A stretch of DNA of 64,000 nucleotides from Liolophura sinensis (lineage: Eukaryota; Mollusca; Polyplacophora; Chitonida; Chitonidae): NCBI RefSeq assembly GCF_032854445.1, contig NC_088303.1, positions 29,023,501-29,087,500 of the forward strand. The letters are read 5' to 3'. Numbering within the stretch: position 1 is the first letter of the stretch; each line of letters opens with the position of its first letter. The notes under the pieces are model-generated. The model ran no database searches, was not told the origin of the DNA, and saw only the letters and a program-made list of their open reading frames with translations. Of this stretch, positions 1 through 11,600 are shown one piece after another. The position numbers and the translations under genes are program-made.

Positions 1-608
1 GGCCCCTGTAATACCCACCTGTAATTGGATCGAGATGAGATCCTGATGTACCAGGTAGGTGTTACAGAGGGAATATACACTATCAGGTTGTCTCTGCTCA
101 TGCCTGCACATCCAGTTGTAGTTATTAGATATGTACATACATTTATATTGGATATACATTAATTTAGACCTTCCTCTGTGAGAGGCTGATATGCCCCTTT
201 GTAATTGAAGGTGCTTGGAGAGATCATTACAGGACTTTTTGTAGAGCAATTGTATATGCATTACCAATATTTTTGGAACCATTTATCAGGGTGTATGTCA
301 ATGGGATATAAAGATCTGCTTTTAATTCTCTTTGAAGTTGTTAATTGTTCAACTTTAATACTTGACCACCGTGGTTTATTGGTTAATTTCTACAATTGTT
401 AAATTGTTTTTTGAGGGGGTTGGGGGAGGGGTGGGGTGGTCATGTTTTCTAGTCATAGAAGTAATTGAGCAGGTATGAATGATTTTCGTTAAGTAATTTT
501 CACCTTATTCAATTATGTACATAAAATTACAAACACATACCTCGTGAGAGGTTTTTTTATAAGTGTATACAAGTTTATATTAGGCTTTGGGAACTGATTA
601 GGCTGCAT

Positions 609-905
609 TTATGAACTGAGGCTGTTAGCTGTCAACCATGCAGCAGAAGTCTTCTCAAGTCCAAAATCTTTTCTCTTAATTCCCACACTGGTATGGGATG
701 GATCATAAGATCGTGGTGAACTTGGCAATGGGTATGAAGAGGTTGTCTGCTTTTCAGACGCTGGGACACGAGGTGCATTTTCAAACTCAGTCATAGAGAG
801 AGAATATGTAGATTGTGCCACTCTCGCAGTTGTGGGGGCCTTTGGTGACATTAAAGGGTTGACGGTCAAGGGTCCATGTGTCCACTTGTCTTCTAGTATA
901 CATAT
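609..905 (-). CDS. Possible orphan terminal exon, unknown protein (weak)
   Basis: On the minus strand an open frame of about 95 codons ends in TAA at 609-611. It is Ser/Thr/Pro-rich and looks like a disordered tail (SSPRSYDP, then GIKRKDFGLEKTSAAW, ending NSLSS). A plausible acceptor, TATACTAG, lies just upstream at about 897-904. I found no partner exon at higher coordinates and no family match. It may be a real C-terminal exon of a minus-strand gene or a chance frame. Confidence is low. Confidence 0.2.
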   Translation of the reverse strand: MCILEDKWTHGPLTVNPLMSPKAPTTARVAQSTYSLSMTEFENAPRVPASEKQTTSSYPLPSSPRSYDPSHTSVGIKRKDFGLEKTSAAWLTANSLSS

Positions 906-1080
906 AGTATACATATCTGTACTACACACGTAGGAAAATTTGTGAGCGATTTGCGAAAGGTCGGTGGTTTAATTTCTGCAGGCACTCTGGTTTCCTGGCT
1001 CCACCAGTAAAACCATCTGCCAATGTATGTGAAAAGTTCTTGAGCATTATGTTAGACGATCAAATAAATTAATAAATGAA
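895..1080 (+). repeat. SINE-like element, family C, copy 1 (old)
   Basis: The body reads 'gcgatttgcgaaaggtcggt', then 'caggcactctggtttcct', and the copy ends with a GTGAAAAGTTCTTGAG tail followed by AAATAAATTAATAAAT. The same order of blocks recurs at about 15.4, 19.6, 30.2, 33.0 and 38.2 kb, which defines the family. This copy is diverged. Confidence 0.7.
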
Positions 1081-1739
1081 TGAATAATGGTTTTTCAGAA
1101 CTTCACAATGATACACTTCAGTGACTGATTGCTCGGTTACAATATACACTTTTTTGTTTTGTTCGTCACTCCAAATACAACCTCAGGTGACGTGATCATA
1201 GGTTTGGTGATTCTCTTTGCCTCTCATGCATGTAAGTGCATATGCCTGTCACAGTATAAAGGTCACAACTGAAAACCTCTCCCCTCTTTCTGCAAAGTAT
1301 GAGTGGCTCTGAAAATACCTGAGAGGTTTTGCTCTGAGTATTAACATGGGCTTGTCTTTGTTGTTGCTGTGTGATTTTAGTGGTGTGACTGTGACGGGAG
1401 CAGAGGGTACATATACACATTAAGCCACATATTAACTGCCCCGCATACATGTATCCCGGTTATATCTATTTGCTTCCTTTATGCTTGCTATGAACCCTGC
1501 CAGCAGAATCACTTCACACTCATTTATCATGTATGTGTTTTTCTATTGTTTTCTGGTTGTTTGTTGTAATTTTTTTTTTTTTCAAGAGAAGCTATTGATC
1601 CAGTATAACGATGGAAAGGTTTATTTTTGAACCCCTCATTTTTATTTTATTTCTTTATATGTTTGTTTGTTTTTTGTTTTTTTTTTTGTTTTTTTTTTAT
1701 CTTCATGTATATTTTATTCAGGTACATTGTAAATGTTGG

Positions 1740-2280
1740 TTGCTTAATGCAGGTATGGCAGTTTCACATGACACTCGGTGATAGTTGAATTACGTGAACA
1801 GGAATGGTCACTTAATACTGGAAGAGCAGTGACATGTTTCCAAAGCAATAATTCTAAAACACATGACCATTTACTACAGGGAGAGCAATGGCATATTGTC
1901 TCGACAGATTAATTTAAGTGCATGATGGCAAATGGTCATAACAGACAGCTAAATGAAGAACAAGGTGATGCTTTAATATGTATGCAGTAATAACAGTAAT
2001 GAAAGCCAGGCATGTGAATATTGTAACAGGTGATGACTTAATATAGTATGTTGATTACAGACAGGTGAATGTTGATAAAAATCATGGCTTAATACAGGTA
2101 ATACAGGGTTTACATGCATGACTACATGTACATATAGTAAGTTATTTGATTGGTGTTTTACGCTGTACTTAGAAATATTTCACGTACAGCCAAAGAGGAA
2201 GCCAGCATGAGCTGGACTTAACAGTGGTAACCCCCTTAACATGGAGGCCTTGACATGGTTTACATAGTAGACACAGCATA
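1740..2280. repeat. Decayed halo of the 71-bp tandem repeat
   Basis: Blocks such as 'cttaatacaggtaa', 'gttacatgcatgac' and 'acaggtgatgacttaata' recur irregularly. They match parts of the clean 71-bp unit that follows. This looks like older, diverged monomers at the edge of a tandem array whose right side has been homogenised more recently. A family A SINE fragment interrupts it at about 2145-2240. Confidence 0.5.
2145..2240 (-). repeat. SINE family A fragment
   Basis: The segment shows the family A 3' block in reverse orientation (TTGATTGGTGTTTTACGC, then GAATATTTCAC-like sequence). It joins directly to the 'gaagccagcatgagctgga' block, so the middle of the element is deleted. The tRNA-like head is missing. 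Confidence 0.75.
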
Positions 2281-2700
2281 CTGAAACAACATTAGTAGAT
2301 ACAGGATGATGAAACAGCTGGCTGCTTAGTACAGGTAACACAGTGTTACGTTCATGACAACATTAGTAGACACGGGATGTTGAAACAGCTGGTTGCTTAG
2401 TACAGGTGACACAGTGTTACGTTCATAACAACATTAGTAGACACGGGATGTTGAAACAGCTGGCTGCTTAGTACAGGTAACACAGTGTTACGTTCATGAC
2501 AACATTAGTAGACATGGGATGTTGAAACAGCTTAGTACAGGTAACACAGTGTTACGTTCATGACAACATTAGTAGATACGGGATGTTGAAACAGCTGGCT
2601 GCTTAGTACAGGTAACACAGTGTTACGTTCATGACAACATTAGTAGACAGGATATTGAAACAGCTGGTTGCTTAGTACAGGGAACAGATTGTCACATATG
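2281..2700. repeat. 71-bp tandem repeat, about six copies
   Basis: The unit begins AACATTAGTAGACACGGGAT, continues through a GAAACAGCTGG block and GTACAGGTAACACAGTG, and ends ACGTTCATGAC. Neighbouring units differ by only one or a few bases, and one unit (about 2510-2570) has lost the 'ctggctg' block. The short frames here are unlikely to be coding. Confidence 0.9.
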
Positions 2701-2829
2701 ATTTTGATAGCCAGGAGGACGGTGATAAAGCTGTCACTGAGTGTAGGGAAGACAGTAAAGCTTGGCTGTGACATGTTGACATGTACATCGTTAACAGGTG
2801 TAGGATCACAGCTAGCCTTACACAGTGAG

Positions 2830-5601
2830 TTTTCTTTATTCCCTTGCCTTTACAATTCTTCAAGCATTTGTGGCATTATGGGTGGTTGACAGCTCAAGTG
2901 ATAAAAGTGAATAATGCCTTTGGCGGAAAGTTACAGAAAAATTGTTCATTTTATCCTAACAACAATGTAAAAGACCCCAAGGACAGGGAAACAAATTATA
3001 CGCTGTTACCCAGGGCAGCATTCTTTAACAATAGCTCCATGAAAGACAGCCAGAATTTGTTTTCTGGTTTCAGTTTGCACACGATTGCAACCTCTTGCAT
3101 TTTTTGCACACGTACTGTCTTCAGCTTGTGAGACCATTTAAGGGATGACATTGATGATTTTCTGTGCTCTTTATACCATAGGCCATGTTTCCATTCAGTT
3201 GATTGGGGCAGATGTGGTGGTGGGGGGGGGGGGGGGGGGGTTGAGTGAGTGGTGCGAGGGGAGATCTTTATCCTTGGATGAACTTGCTCAGAAGTGCTCG
3301 ATCAAATTAGATCTGCTGGCTTCTGTATTGTTTCTTAATCTCAAGTAAACACAAATACCTTACCACTGTGTATATGATGTATGTATAAATAGGCCATGCC
3401 TTAGTCCCTGTTCACCTGACAGCCCTGAGGACGTGCACCAGTAATCTTTGGGAGAAGTAACAGATACAGGAGTTAAAACAGTCTCAGCCAGTGTCCCGCA
3501 GTATACAAAAGTCTTATTGCATGTATAGTTCAGTTCATATTATGAAGAAAAAACTTCATTTTTGGATGGGGGGGGGGGGATATCTGGGATAATAACTCCT
3601 CGAATGGCACGAATATGGACCCAAAATACTTTTTTTTGAAAGACTTTACTTTTCAGCTGTTATGTATGTTTCGGTTACATAAAGTTCAAATTGCAGGCAG
3701 TCATTAGCTGTCAGCCTGCCAAGAAGCTTCTGCATTCATCAAAGAACTGTAGGCTGAAGATCTTTTGCTGAATATGTGCAGCCTTTATAATTATGATAAT
3801 TGTGTCCCCACCTCCCATGTGATAAGATTAATAGGCTGCAGAATGTCTCCTGGTGTGTCATGTATGTCAGCATTCATGTATATAGTTGGGGTATTCTAAA
3901 GAACGGATCTTGTCATTCTTAGCCAGAGAGTTTCAGTATTATGGATACTTTCTCCTTCATGGTTAAATGTTTGTTCGTCACTGACTAACTGACATATACT
4001 TTTTGAGAATAAACTTAGATGTCATCAGTGCATTTCAGTTTTGCACGTACCTCTTTTTGCTTTATGTAGTTTTCACAAAATTGCTTTTCATTCCCATCCT
4101 TTATATTCTAGCTCCTTGTAAAGGTACAAGCTTCAGTATTACTTTCACTGAATAATTTTTAATATCAAATATGTGATGTCAGAAGACCATGACCTAGAAG
4201 TATGCAACTTCCCGATAACTAGTCTCCACGGCACTTTACACTTTTCTTCAATGTCTGACAAATTATGTGACGTATCTGCGCAGCCGTGTATTTTTCTTTC
4301 CTTCTGTTCCTCAGCAAGCATTTGAGAAACGGCTGATGCTTGATGGGTTCCAAATGTTGTTGTGTTGAAACAGACTTCAAAGAATTACGACAACGGAAAG
4401 TTTTGTAAGAGGACAACATTTTCAACATTAACGGCATAGCAACAATTGTCATTTAGCTGTCTGACAATTGCGAAATCATAGTTTTGAAATACTGAGTTTC
4501 GGTTTCAAGGTGTGGCCAGTTCTGTAGCAGCAGTTTACAGTTAGATTTCCCATGGTGCAGTTCACAATTTCTACCCAAGAGGTTGGCGTATTTCTTCACC
4601 AGATGGTGTGAGCCTCTACAGATGATTTAACATGTGTGCTGTGCTGTGGAGAAATATCCACTGTCTTCAGAAGCTTTTTTTAGAAACAAGGAAAAGGGCA
4701 ACTTTTTTGGACTAAACGACCTCCCCTTGTTGTCTGGACAACAGGAGATATTCAGCAAACTTCAAATATCAGACTAGTCAAGACAAGGTGTTGTATCGTG
4801 ATAATGCCGCCTACGATGTAGCTTCAATTCTGCCATGCAGATTGCTGGGAATAACAAATAATTTTTAATACATTTTTGTTAGAAAGGGAAATCGTATTTG
4901 GTTTACTAGTCACTAATTTGCTTTCAGTCTATCAGATTATTTACATATGCAATCCATAAGCAGATTTTGTGTTGTATAAATCTTTATGCTGCCTCATTTG
5001 CATGTTGTCTCGTCGAGCGTCCAGGGACAGATTTCCCCTTATAATTTTCTTAATTTACATTTTTTTTAGAAAAGATAGGCCCAGGAGTTTTAGTTAGGAG
5101 TCAGATGCAAGTAATTTTTGTGTTCAGTTGAACCAACTCAAAAATTCTGAAATAAGTAAGTCCCTTTAAGGGAGGTGTTTTATCAAGGCTTGCACTCCAA
5201 TTTCCTCCAATCTGAATCGTGAAACTGACCTGTTTGTGGTGACATAGTAAATAACATCTGACTCCTATATGGCTTATTTGGTGTTCAATCGATCCCGAAT
5301 CAAATGATTTCTAAAACTTTAACATTGGTTAAATCTGAGTGATACCTCTCTTGGCTCTCAGTATCTGTATAATGTGGCTGAGTCGGGAAGTGTGTCTGCA
5401 TGGTGTCTTCTGCATTGTGTTCCAGGGAGGCAGCACTATCAATAAGTGGGCATTTAGACTCACCTGGTTCAAAGAGATGATGCCATGATTTGACCAAAAA
5501 TAATGTTGAAAGCGATTTTAAACCACAAGCAAACAAAGATGTCCATGGTGTCAGTATGAATACCAACCTAATACTTAATCTGCCCACGCTTCTGTTTTCA
5601 G
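2830..5601. other. Intron-like non-coding stretch before DHX38 exon
   Basis: I see no exon here. I looked in particular for the DHX38 segment that should precede the first visible exon (the part ending in ...SSEILLIVSML in known PRP16 proteins) and did not find it between 1 and 5601. A pure G run lies at 3222-3240. Confidence 0.6.
3222..3240 (+). repeat. Homopolymer G run, about 19 bases
   Basis: An uninterrupted G tract follows a GATGTGGTGGT lead. Its length is likely to be unreliable in sequencing. A tract of this kind could form a G-quadruplex. Confidence 0.85.
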
Positions 5602-8600
5602 ATCATTGTGTCTATGCTGTCAGTCCCCAGCAATATTCTACCGCCCTAAAGGCCGAGAGGAAGATTCGGATGCTGCCCGAGAAAAGTTTCAGGTGGCAGA
5701 AAGCGACCACTTGACCTACCTGAACGTTTACCAACAGTGGAAGAGAAATGGGTGTGTCGATTTTAATGTAGCCGTGTGCAAACCAAATGACTAATACCAC
5801 ATATAATAACCAAATGAAATGGTTTAACCGTTGACAGTTGAGTTTTTGTCTGAACTTGTTCATGATTGCTCTACCTTAAGCTTCGTACAACAGTTTACTA
5901 AGCAGGATTGTCTAATGAACAGGTGCTTTGGTGTTAGGACTGGAAAAAGGAATCTCTCAGCACCAAAAGTAATATGTTATCACTTTAATATTAAAGGATT
6001 AATGTCCAGATTTAGCTGCTGGTCCTAGGTATAAAGATTATAACCTGTTTAACAGTATGTTACCAGGAGGGCCTTTGAGAAACGTAATTATGACTTTAAA
6101 TCCACCCAAAACATCAGATTTATTACCCTAGCTGATCTCCAGCCAACCTCATCGGGTGATGTCTAGCTGACCTATACAATGTGGGAATTCGTGTCAAAAT
6201 GATGTCATTTTCGAGATGGATTCTAGCTACACAGAAGCAAATATGCTGCCATGTCACTTTGAACCAATAGTGACGATGTTGAAGTTCCAATTTATGACAC
6301 TGACATCCCTGGTCAGATTTCGAGTTTTAAGACGTTGAATTTTGATCTTTGTCCAATCATTTCCAGCTGCATTGGCAATACGGACTGTTAAGATGTAGCA
6401 TTATCCTGTCTACAATGCGTGTGTATATCACGTTAATATGTACTATTCTTTCCTTCAGTCCACTTCACAATAAATATTATTCTATTCCTTGAGTGGTTTT
6501 ACTGCAAAAATCGATTTGCAGGAATTAATTTTTGTGCATTTAATCATGCCAATACTGAAAAAACAATTCTTACAACTGTTGAATTTTCCTTGTTATATTA
6601 TTACCAGAATTACTCAATTGATCAAACTAATGATGAATGAACTCCCACTATGTTCTACACACATCAAGCCCTATCACCAGCATTTATACACATGTGTTTA
6701 AAGCCTGATTTTTCCTCCCTGCTGTTAAAAATTGGTTGCCTGCCAGGATTTCTTATCCGAACTCCTGCCAGCCTGGCAAAGAGTTGGCTGTGTTTGGTGG
6801 GTATAAAGCCCTTTCGTCTTGTGCTGTGAATCCACGCTTTCCTCAGGACCAAATTGTCTGGAAACTTGATAAAAATTGACTCCAGGGTTCTTTGATTGCC
6901 TGTTTTTACAAAGGTATGTAGAACAGGAAACCATTTCGTGGAGAAATTTGATATGCTTATGATCACTTGTGTGGCCTTTTAACACTGAACTAAATGGCGA
7001 TGCTCTGGCAGCTTGTAATGGTTGGACTTGTGTGACCTCATTCGGTAGAGACAACGGAGTCTTGGAGTAGAAAAATGCATAAACCCAGTGTCATTATCTA
7101 GTGATTTTAATTCCATATTACTCAGATTACTGTACTTTTTTCCAATATTTTTTACACTAAATTTAACAATATATACAGGGGTAGCAGCTAATTATGAATA
7201 TATAATCAATCTGGACACTAATCCTTTAATACTAATTGGGACCTCTGTGGCCGAGGGGCTTAGCAATGAACCAAGAGTTTCTCACCAGTGCTGTGAGTTC
7301 AGGTCCAGCTCATGGTGGCTTCCTCTCCGGCCATATGTGAGAAGGTCTGTCAGCAATATGTGGATGGTCATGGATTTCTCCCGCACTCTTCTGGTTTCCT
7401 CCCACCGCAATGCTGGCCACCGTCGTATCAGTGGAATATTGTTGAGTACAATGAAAAACACCAATGCACAAAAAAGCATGTATTTTTTAGTTGAGGACAT
7501 ACAGTATATAGTAACTCATTTTTTTTACCTGTTGTAGGTATTCCTCATCCTGGGCTAATGAACACTTTATCCATGCCAAGGCCATGAGGAAGGTAAGCTA
7601 ACAAAGTACATTTGCAGTTTTATTATGTTCCCTTTAAAGAACAAATCACCTTTAAATAAACTGAAATAGTCATGCTACTAACTTATGTACATGGCTTGCC
7701 ACTGTTTTTGTTTCGTTTGTTTTTTTTTTAATTTTAAACAAATTTTATAAAATGTTGTATAAGATAAATACATTTAATTTTTTTTTTTAATTTTGACCAA
7801 TTTTGTTTTTTAGTTGATTTTAAAAGCTTCCTCATGCCTCCTTTTGTACTGGTTCTTTCATTTCATTGGCGCAATGGCCCAGTTGACGGAGTGTCCACTT
7901 CTTTTGGGGGAGGAGGGGGGGAGATGCAGGGTCAATCCTGCATAGGATTATACCTTAAGACCTTAAAACAGGAAGTTGTAGCTTCTTCTTTGCTTGGCAT
8001 TCAGCATTAAGGGGATGTGCAACGACTAATTGACCCATATCAGTATAATGGTTCGAGTGGGGTGGTTTGCTTGCCTTTGGTAAGTCGTCTCAGTGAAGCA
8101 GCACTAGAGAAAAGAGCGGTGGAAATCCGTCCTGCAACCAGGAGGCACATTACATGCACTCATTTGTCGTCATATGACTGAAAAATTGTTCAGTACGACA
8201 TTAAAAAACCAATCGTTCACTCTATCACTCACCTTTTGTACTGATTTTGGATTTCTTTATTTATTTATTTGATTGGTGTTTTACACCATACTCAAGAATA
8301 TTTCACTTATACGATGGCGGCCAGCAGTATGGTGGGAGGAAACTGGGCAGAGCCTGGGGGAAACCCAGGACCATCTGCAGGTTGCTGCAGACCTTACCAC
8401 GTACGGCCGGAGAGAAAGCCAGCATGAGCAGAATGTGAACTCACTGCGACCACATTGGTGAGAGGCTCCTGGGTCATTACGCTGTGCTAGCGTGCTAACC
8501 AACTGAGCCACGGTGGCCCCCACTGATTTTATAAGCTTTCATTTTCTTCTTAAACCTATAACTGTGCCAACAAGTTCTTGCCATGATATGGTTGAAATCT

Positions 8601-11600
8601 CAGTCATTCATACATTAGTTCATTCCTGATTGTAGCATTGAACCATGACCGTTGGTTCATTCTGCTTTTCTGTGCTAACAGGTGAGAGAGGTGCGCGAGC
8701 AGCTGAAGGAGATCATGAACCAACAGAAAATGGATCTGTTATCCTGTGGCAATGACTGGGATGTCATCAGGAAGTGTATCTGCTCTGCTTACTATCCAGC
8801 AGGCAGCCAGGCTTAAGGTGAGCAAGCACTGAAGGCAGCGAATCAGTGGCATTCCTGCTTTAATAATCTCATTATTTCTTGAGCACCAGGATCATAAAAC
8901 TATCTAGGAATTAAATCAGATTGAGTCTCAACTTCAAACTGTTCATTCCCCTAAAATTGTTACTCACCTTAAGAATTTTTTAATACTTAATAGAATTGTC
9001 TTAGCCCTTCATGACAAATATGAAATTTAGCATCTGAGTTCAAATCTAAGTTCAGGAATAATGCTACAAGTTAAGACTAAGTCTGGCTGAAGTCTAAGTC
9101 TAGCTTTGTGATCCAAGAACCAGAAATACTGCCCACTGTTCATGGGCCTTGGTGCCCATAAGGGGCTGATGACGCTCTTGTGGCAAATGCACAGTTTAAT
9201 GTTAGGTTAGGATCAGCGTACATATCTGTATGTCTCATGTAGGTAAGTTAGTCAGTAAATGGCCAAATGTGATTAGTTTTATTTCGGTTGCCACCACTCA
9301 TAAAACTGACTGCTACTGCTACATTATAAGTGAAAGATGCACTGCATGTTCTAATCCCTGCAGTTGTCTAAACAAGATAATAAGACAGCATTGCAGGATA
9401 GAATTATTGTATATTGTTGATATCTTCTGTACATTTTATGTATTCGAGGGTTTTTTCACTCAATCAGCTGTTGTACTCTGTAAAATATGGACAAAGACAG
9501 TATGGCATGTACAGATCTGCATGTTTTTTGACAAATATCCCTTTTGTATACCCTTGAATGTTGATAACAGTAATTTTGCAGCAATCTCTCTATGTGAATG
9601 TGTTGTTGCCTTACAGGGTTTGGGGGAGTATGTGAATTGCAGAACAGGGATGCCATGTCACCTTCACCCCACCAGCGCTCTATTTGGCATGGGCTATACC
9701 CCTGATTACATCGTCTATCATGAGCTCATCATGACATCTAAGGTAAGTCATCACTCTTTTTTTTTTCCAACCTAGCTCCTACTGTGACATCAGAAGATTT
9801 AGTTTCTCCGACACCTGAAGGGGTTCCTCTTCCACCGAACATTGTAAGGTCTGCCAGCAAACCGGCGGATTGTCATGGGTTTCCCCAGGGGTCTGCCTGT
9901 TTTACTCCCACCATAATCCTGGCCTCCGTTGTATAAGTGAAATATTCTGAAGTACGGCGTAAAACACCTATCAAATAAATCACTAAATAAATAACCAAAA
10001 TGGGTGAAATCGCTTCTGCAGACTTTTCTCAGTTTCCTCCACCAATAAATGGACACTTGTCAGTTTCCCCGATCAGTGAACTGACTCTTCTTAGTTTTCT
10101 TCACCAATGAACTGGCTTTTCTCAATTTTCTTCACCAGTGAAACAGCTCTTCTGAATTTTCTTCACCAGTGAAACAGCTCTTCTGAATTTTCTTCACCAG
10201 TGAACCATCTCTTCTCAGTTTTTTTCCACTGGGGAATTGACACTTTTCAGTTTTCTTCACCAGTGAGCTGACTCTTCTTAACTGTTTTCACCACTGAACT
10301 GTTTCTTCTTATTTTACTCAACTATTGAACCAAATCATCTCAGTTAATATCACCATTAAACCAATTCTTCTCGGTTGCCTTCTCCATTGAACCAACTCTT
10401 CTCACTTCCCTCCATCTTTGAATTGACCTTTCTCAGTTTTTCCCACCATTGAGCCAACTTTTCACCTCGGAACCAACTGTTTTCAGATTCCTCCACCGGT
10501 GAATCACTTATCTCAGTTTTCTTTACCATCGAACCAACTCTTCTCAGTTTTCTCCGCCAATCATCCCACTTTTCTTCGTTTCCTGGTGTCTTTTTTTTTG
10601 TTGGTTCTATTTTAGTGTTATGCATGGTGAACATCTGAAGATGTGAATGTGCTCTTTTTGCTTCCAGTCCATCAATGGTTTTTAAAGAGTTATCAAAGGG
10701 TCATAGTTCATTTTCAATGTTGTAGGCCCAAAGGATTTGTCATCTTCTGGTTGTCATCATTTGTTTACCAGATGCTATAATTTTTATTTATTCCTTGCAT
10801 TTGTCTCAGAGGTATCTTCATTTGCACCTGTCTGCAGCTGTGTGTTTGTGTGTGGTATAATCATTTGAGCAAGATATCTAAAAAAAAGTAATTAAGTAAC
10901 ACTTCCATTTTGTTAAACACACATTTTTTTATTCCACTGGTTTGAGTAATGCGATTAATGATAGAAGGACAAGAAGCTTAATTTTAGCAAATTCTGCATA
11001 AATTCAGATTTTTAACTTGTTATTTTTATATACTTGTTAAAGTGTTTCTCAAGTTTCTACAGAATCAGGCATACCACATGTCTTCAACCTTCGTGCGTGA
11101 TGAAGAGCAGCTTTAAATGCAATTTTTTGTCCTTAATGTTTTGATTATGACATTTGTATATGTTCGATAAGTTAACTAACGTCACGGCCTATATGTTTTT
11201 ACTGAATCGAGATAAATGCCCTCAAAACATGCGTAAGACATTATTAGGTGAGCATTCAGAAAGGTTGAAGAAATAGCATGTCATGTTTTATAAGTCTCTC
11301 TAACGAGTACCGTGGGACTTTGCTTGTTTTGATAAGGTAAGGGACAGCCACTGCTGGTTATGTCACCTGTGATCAGCTTTAAAACCGTTCATTATTGGTA
11401 GAACAAAGCAGCTTCTGATGAATGGAGCGTGATCATCATACAGTGTGCTATTGTATTATTAATAATTTTAACCTCAAGAAAAGTAAATAAGATGTACATT
11501 ATGGAGGAATATATATATATATATTTATACAAAGGTTTAGGAGGCTTTTTGTGGGTTTGTACAATTACATGTATGTGATTTTCACTACGCACACTTTTAT

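Larger units (their letters stand above)
1..1739. other. Non-coding stretch, left edge
   Basis: I see no exon with recognisable homology on either strand. The stretch holds one SINE-like tail (895-1080), homopolymer T runs near 1570-1700 and one short minus-strand open frame described separately. It is either a long intron of the DHX38 gene or intergenic DNA upstream of a 5'-truncated copy. The window alone cannot tell these apart. Confidence 0.6.

Noticed and set aside
10356-10634. Lys/Glu-rich minus-strand frame of 92 codons
   Set aside because: It is the degenerate 31-33 bp minisatellite read in reverse.
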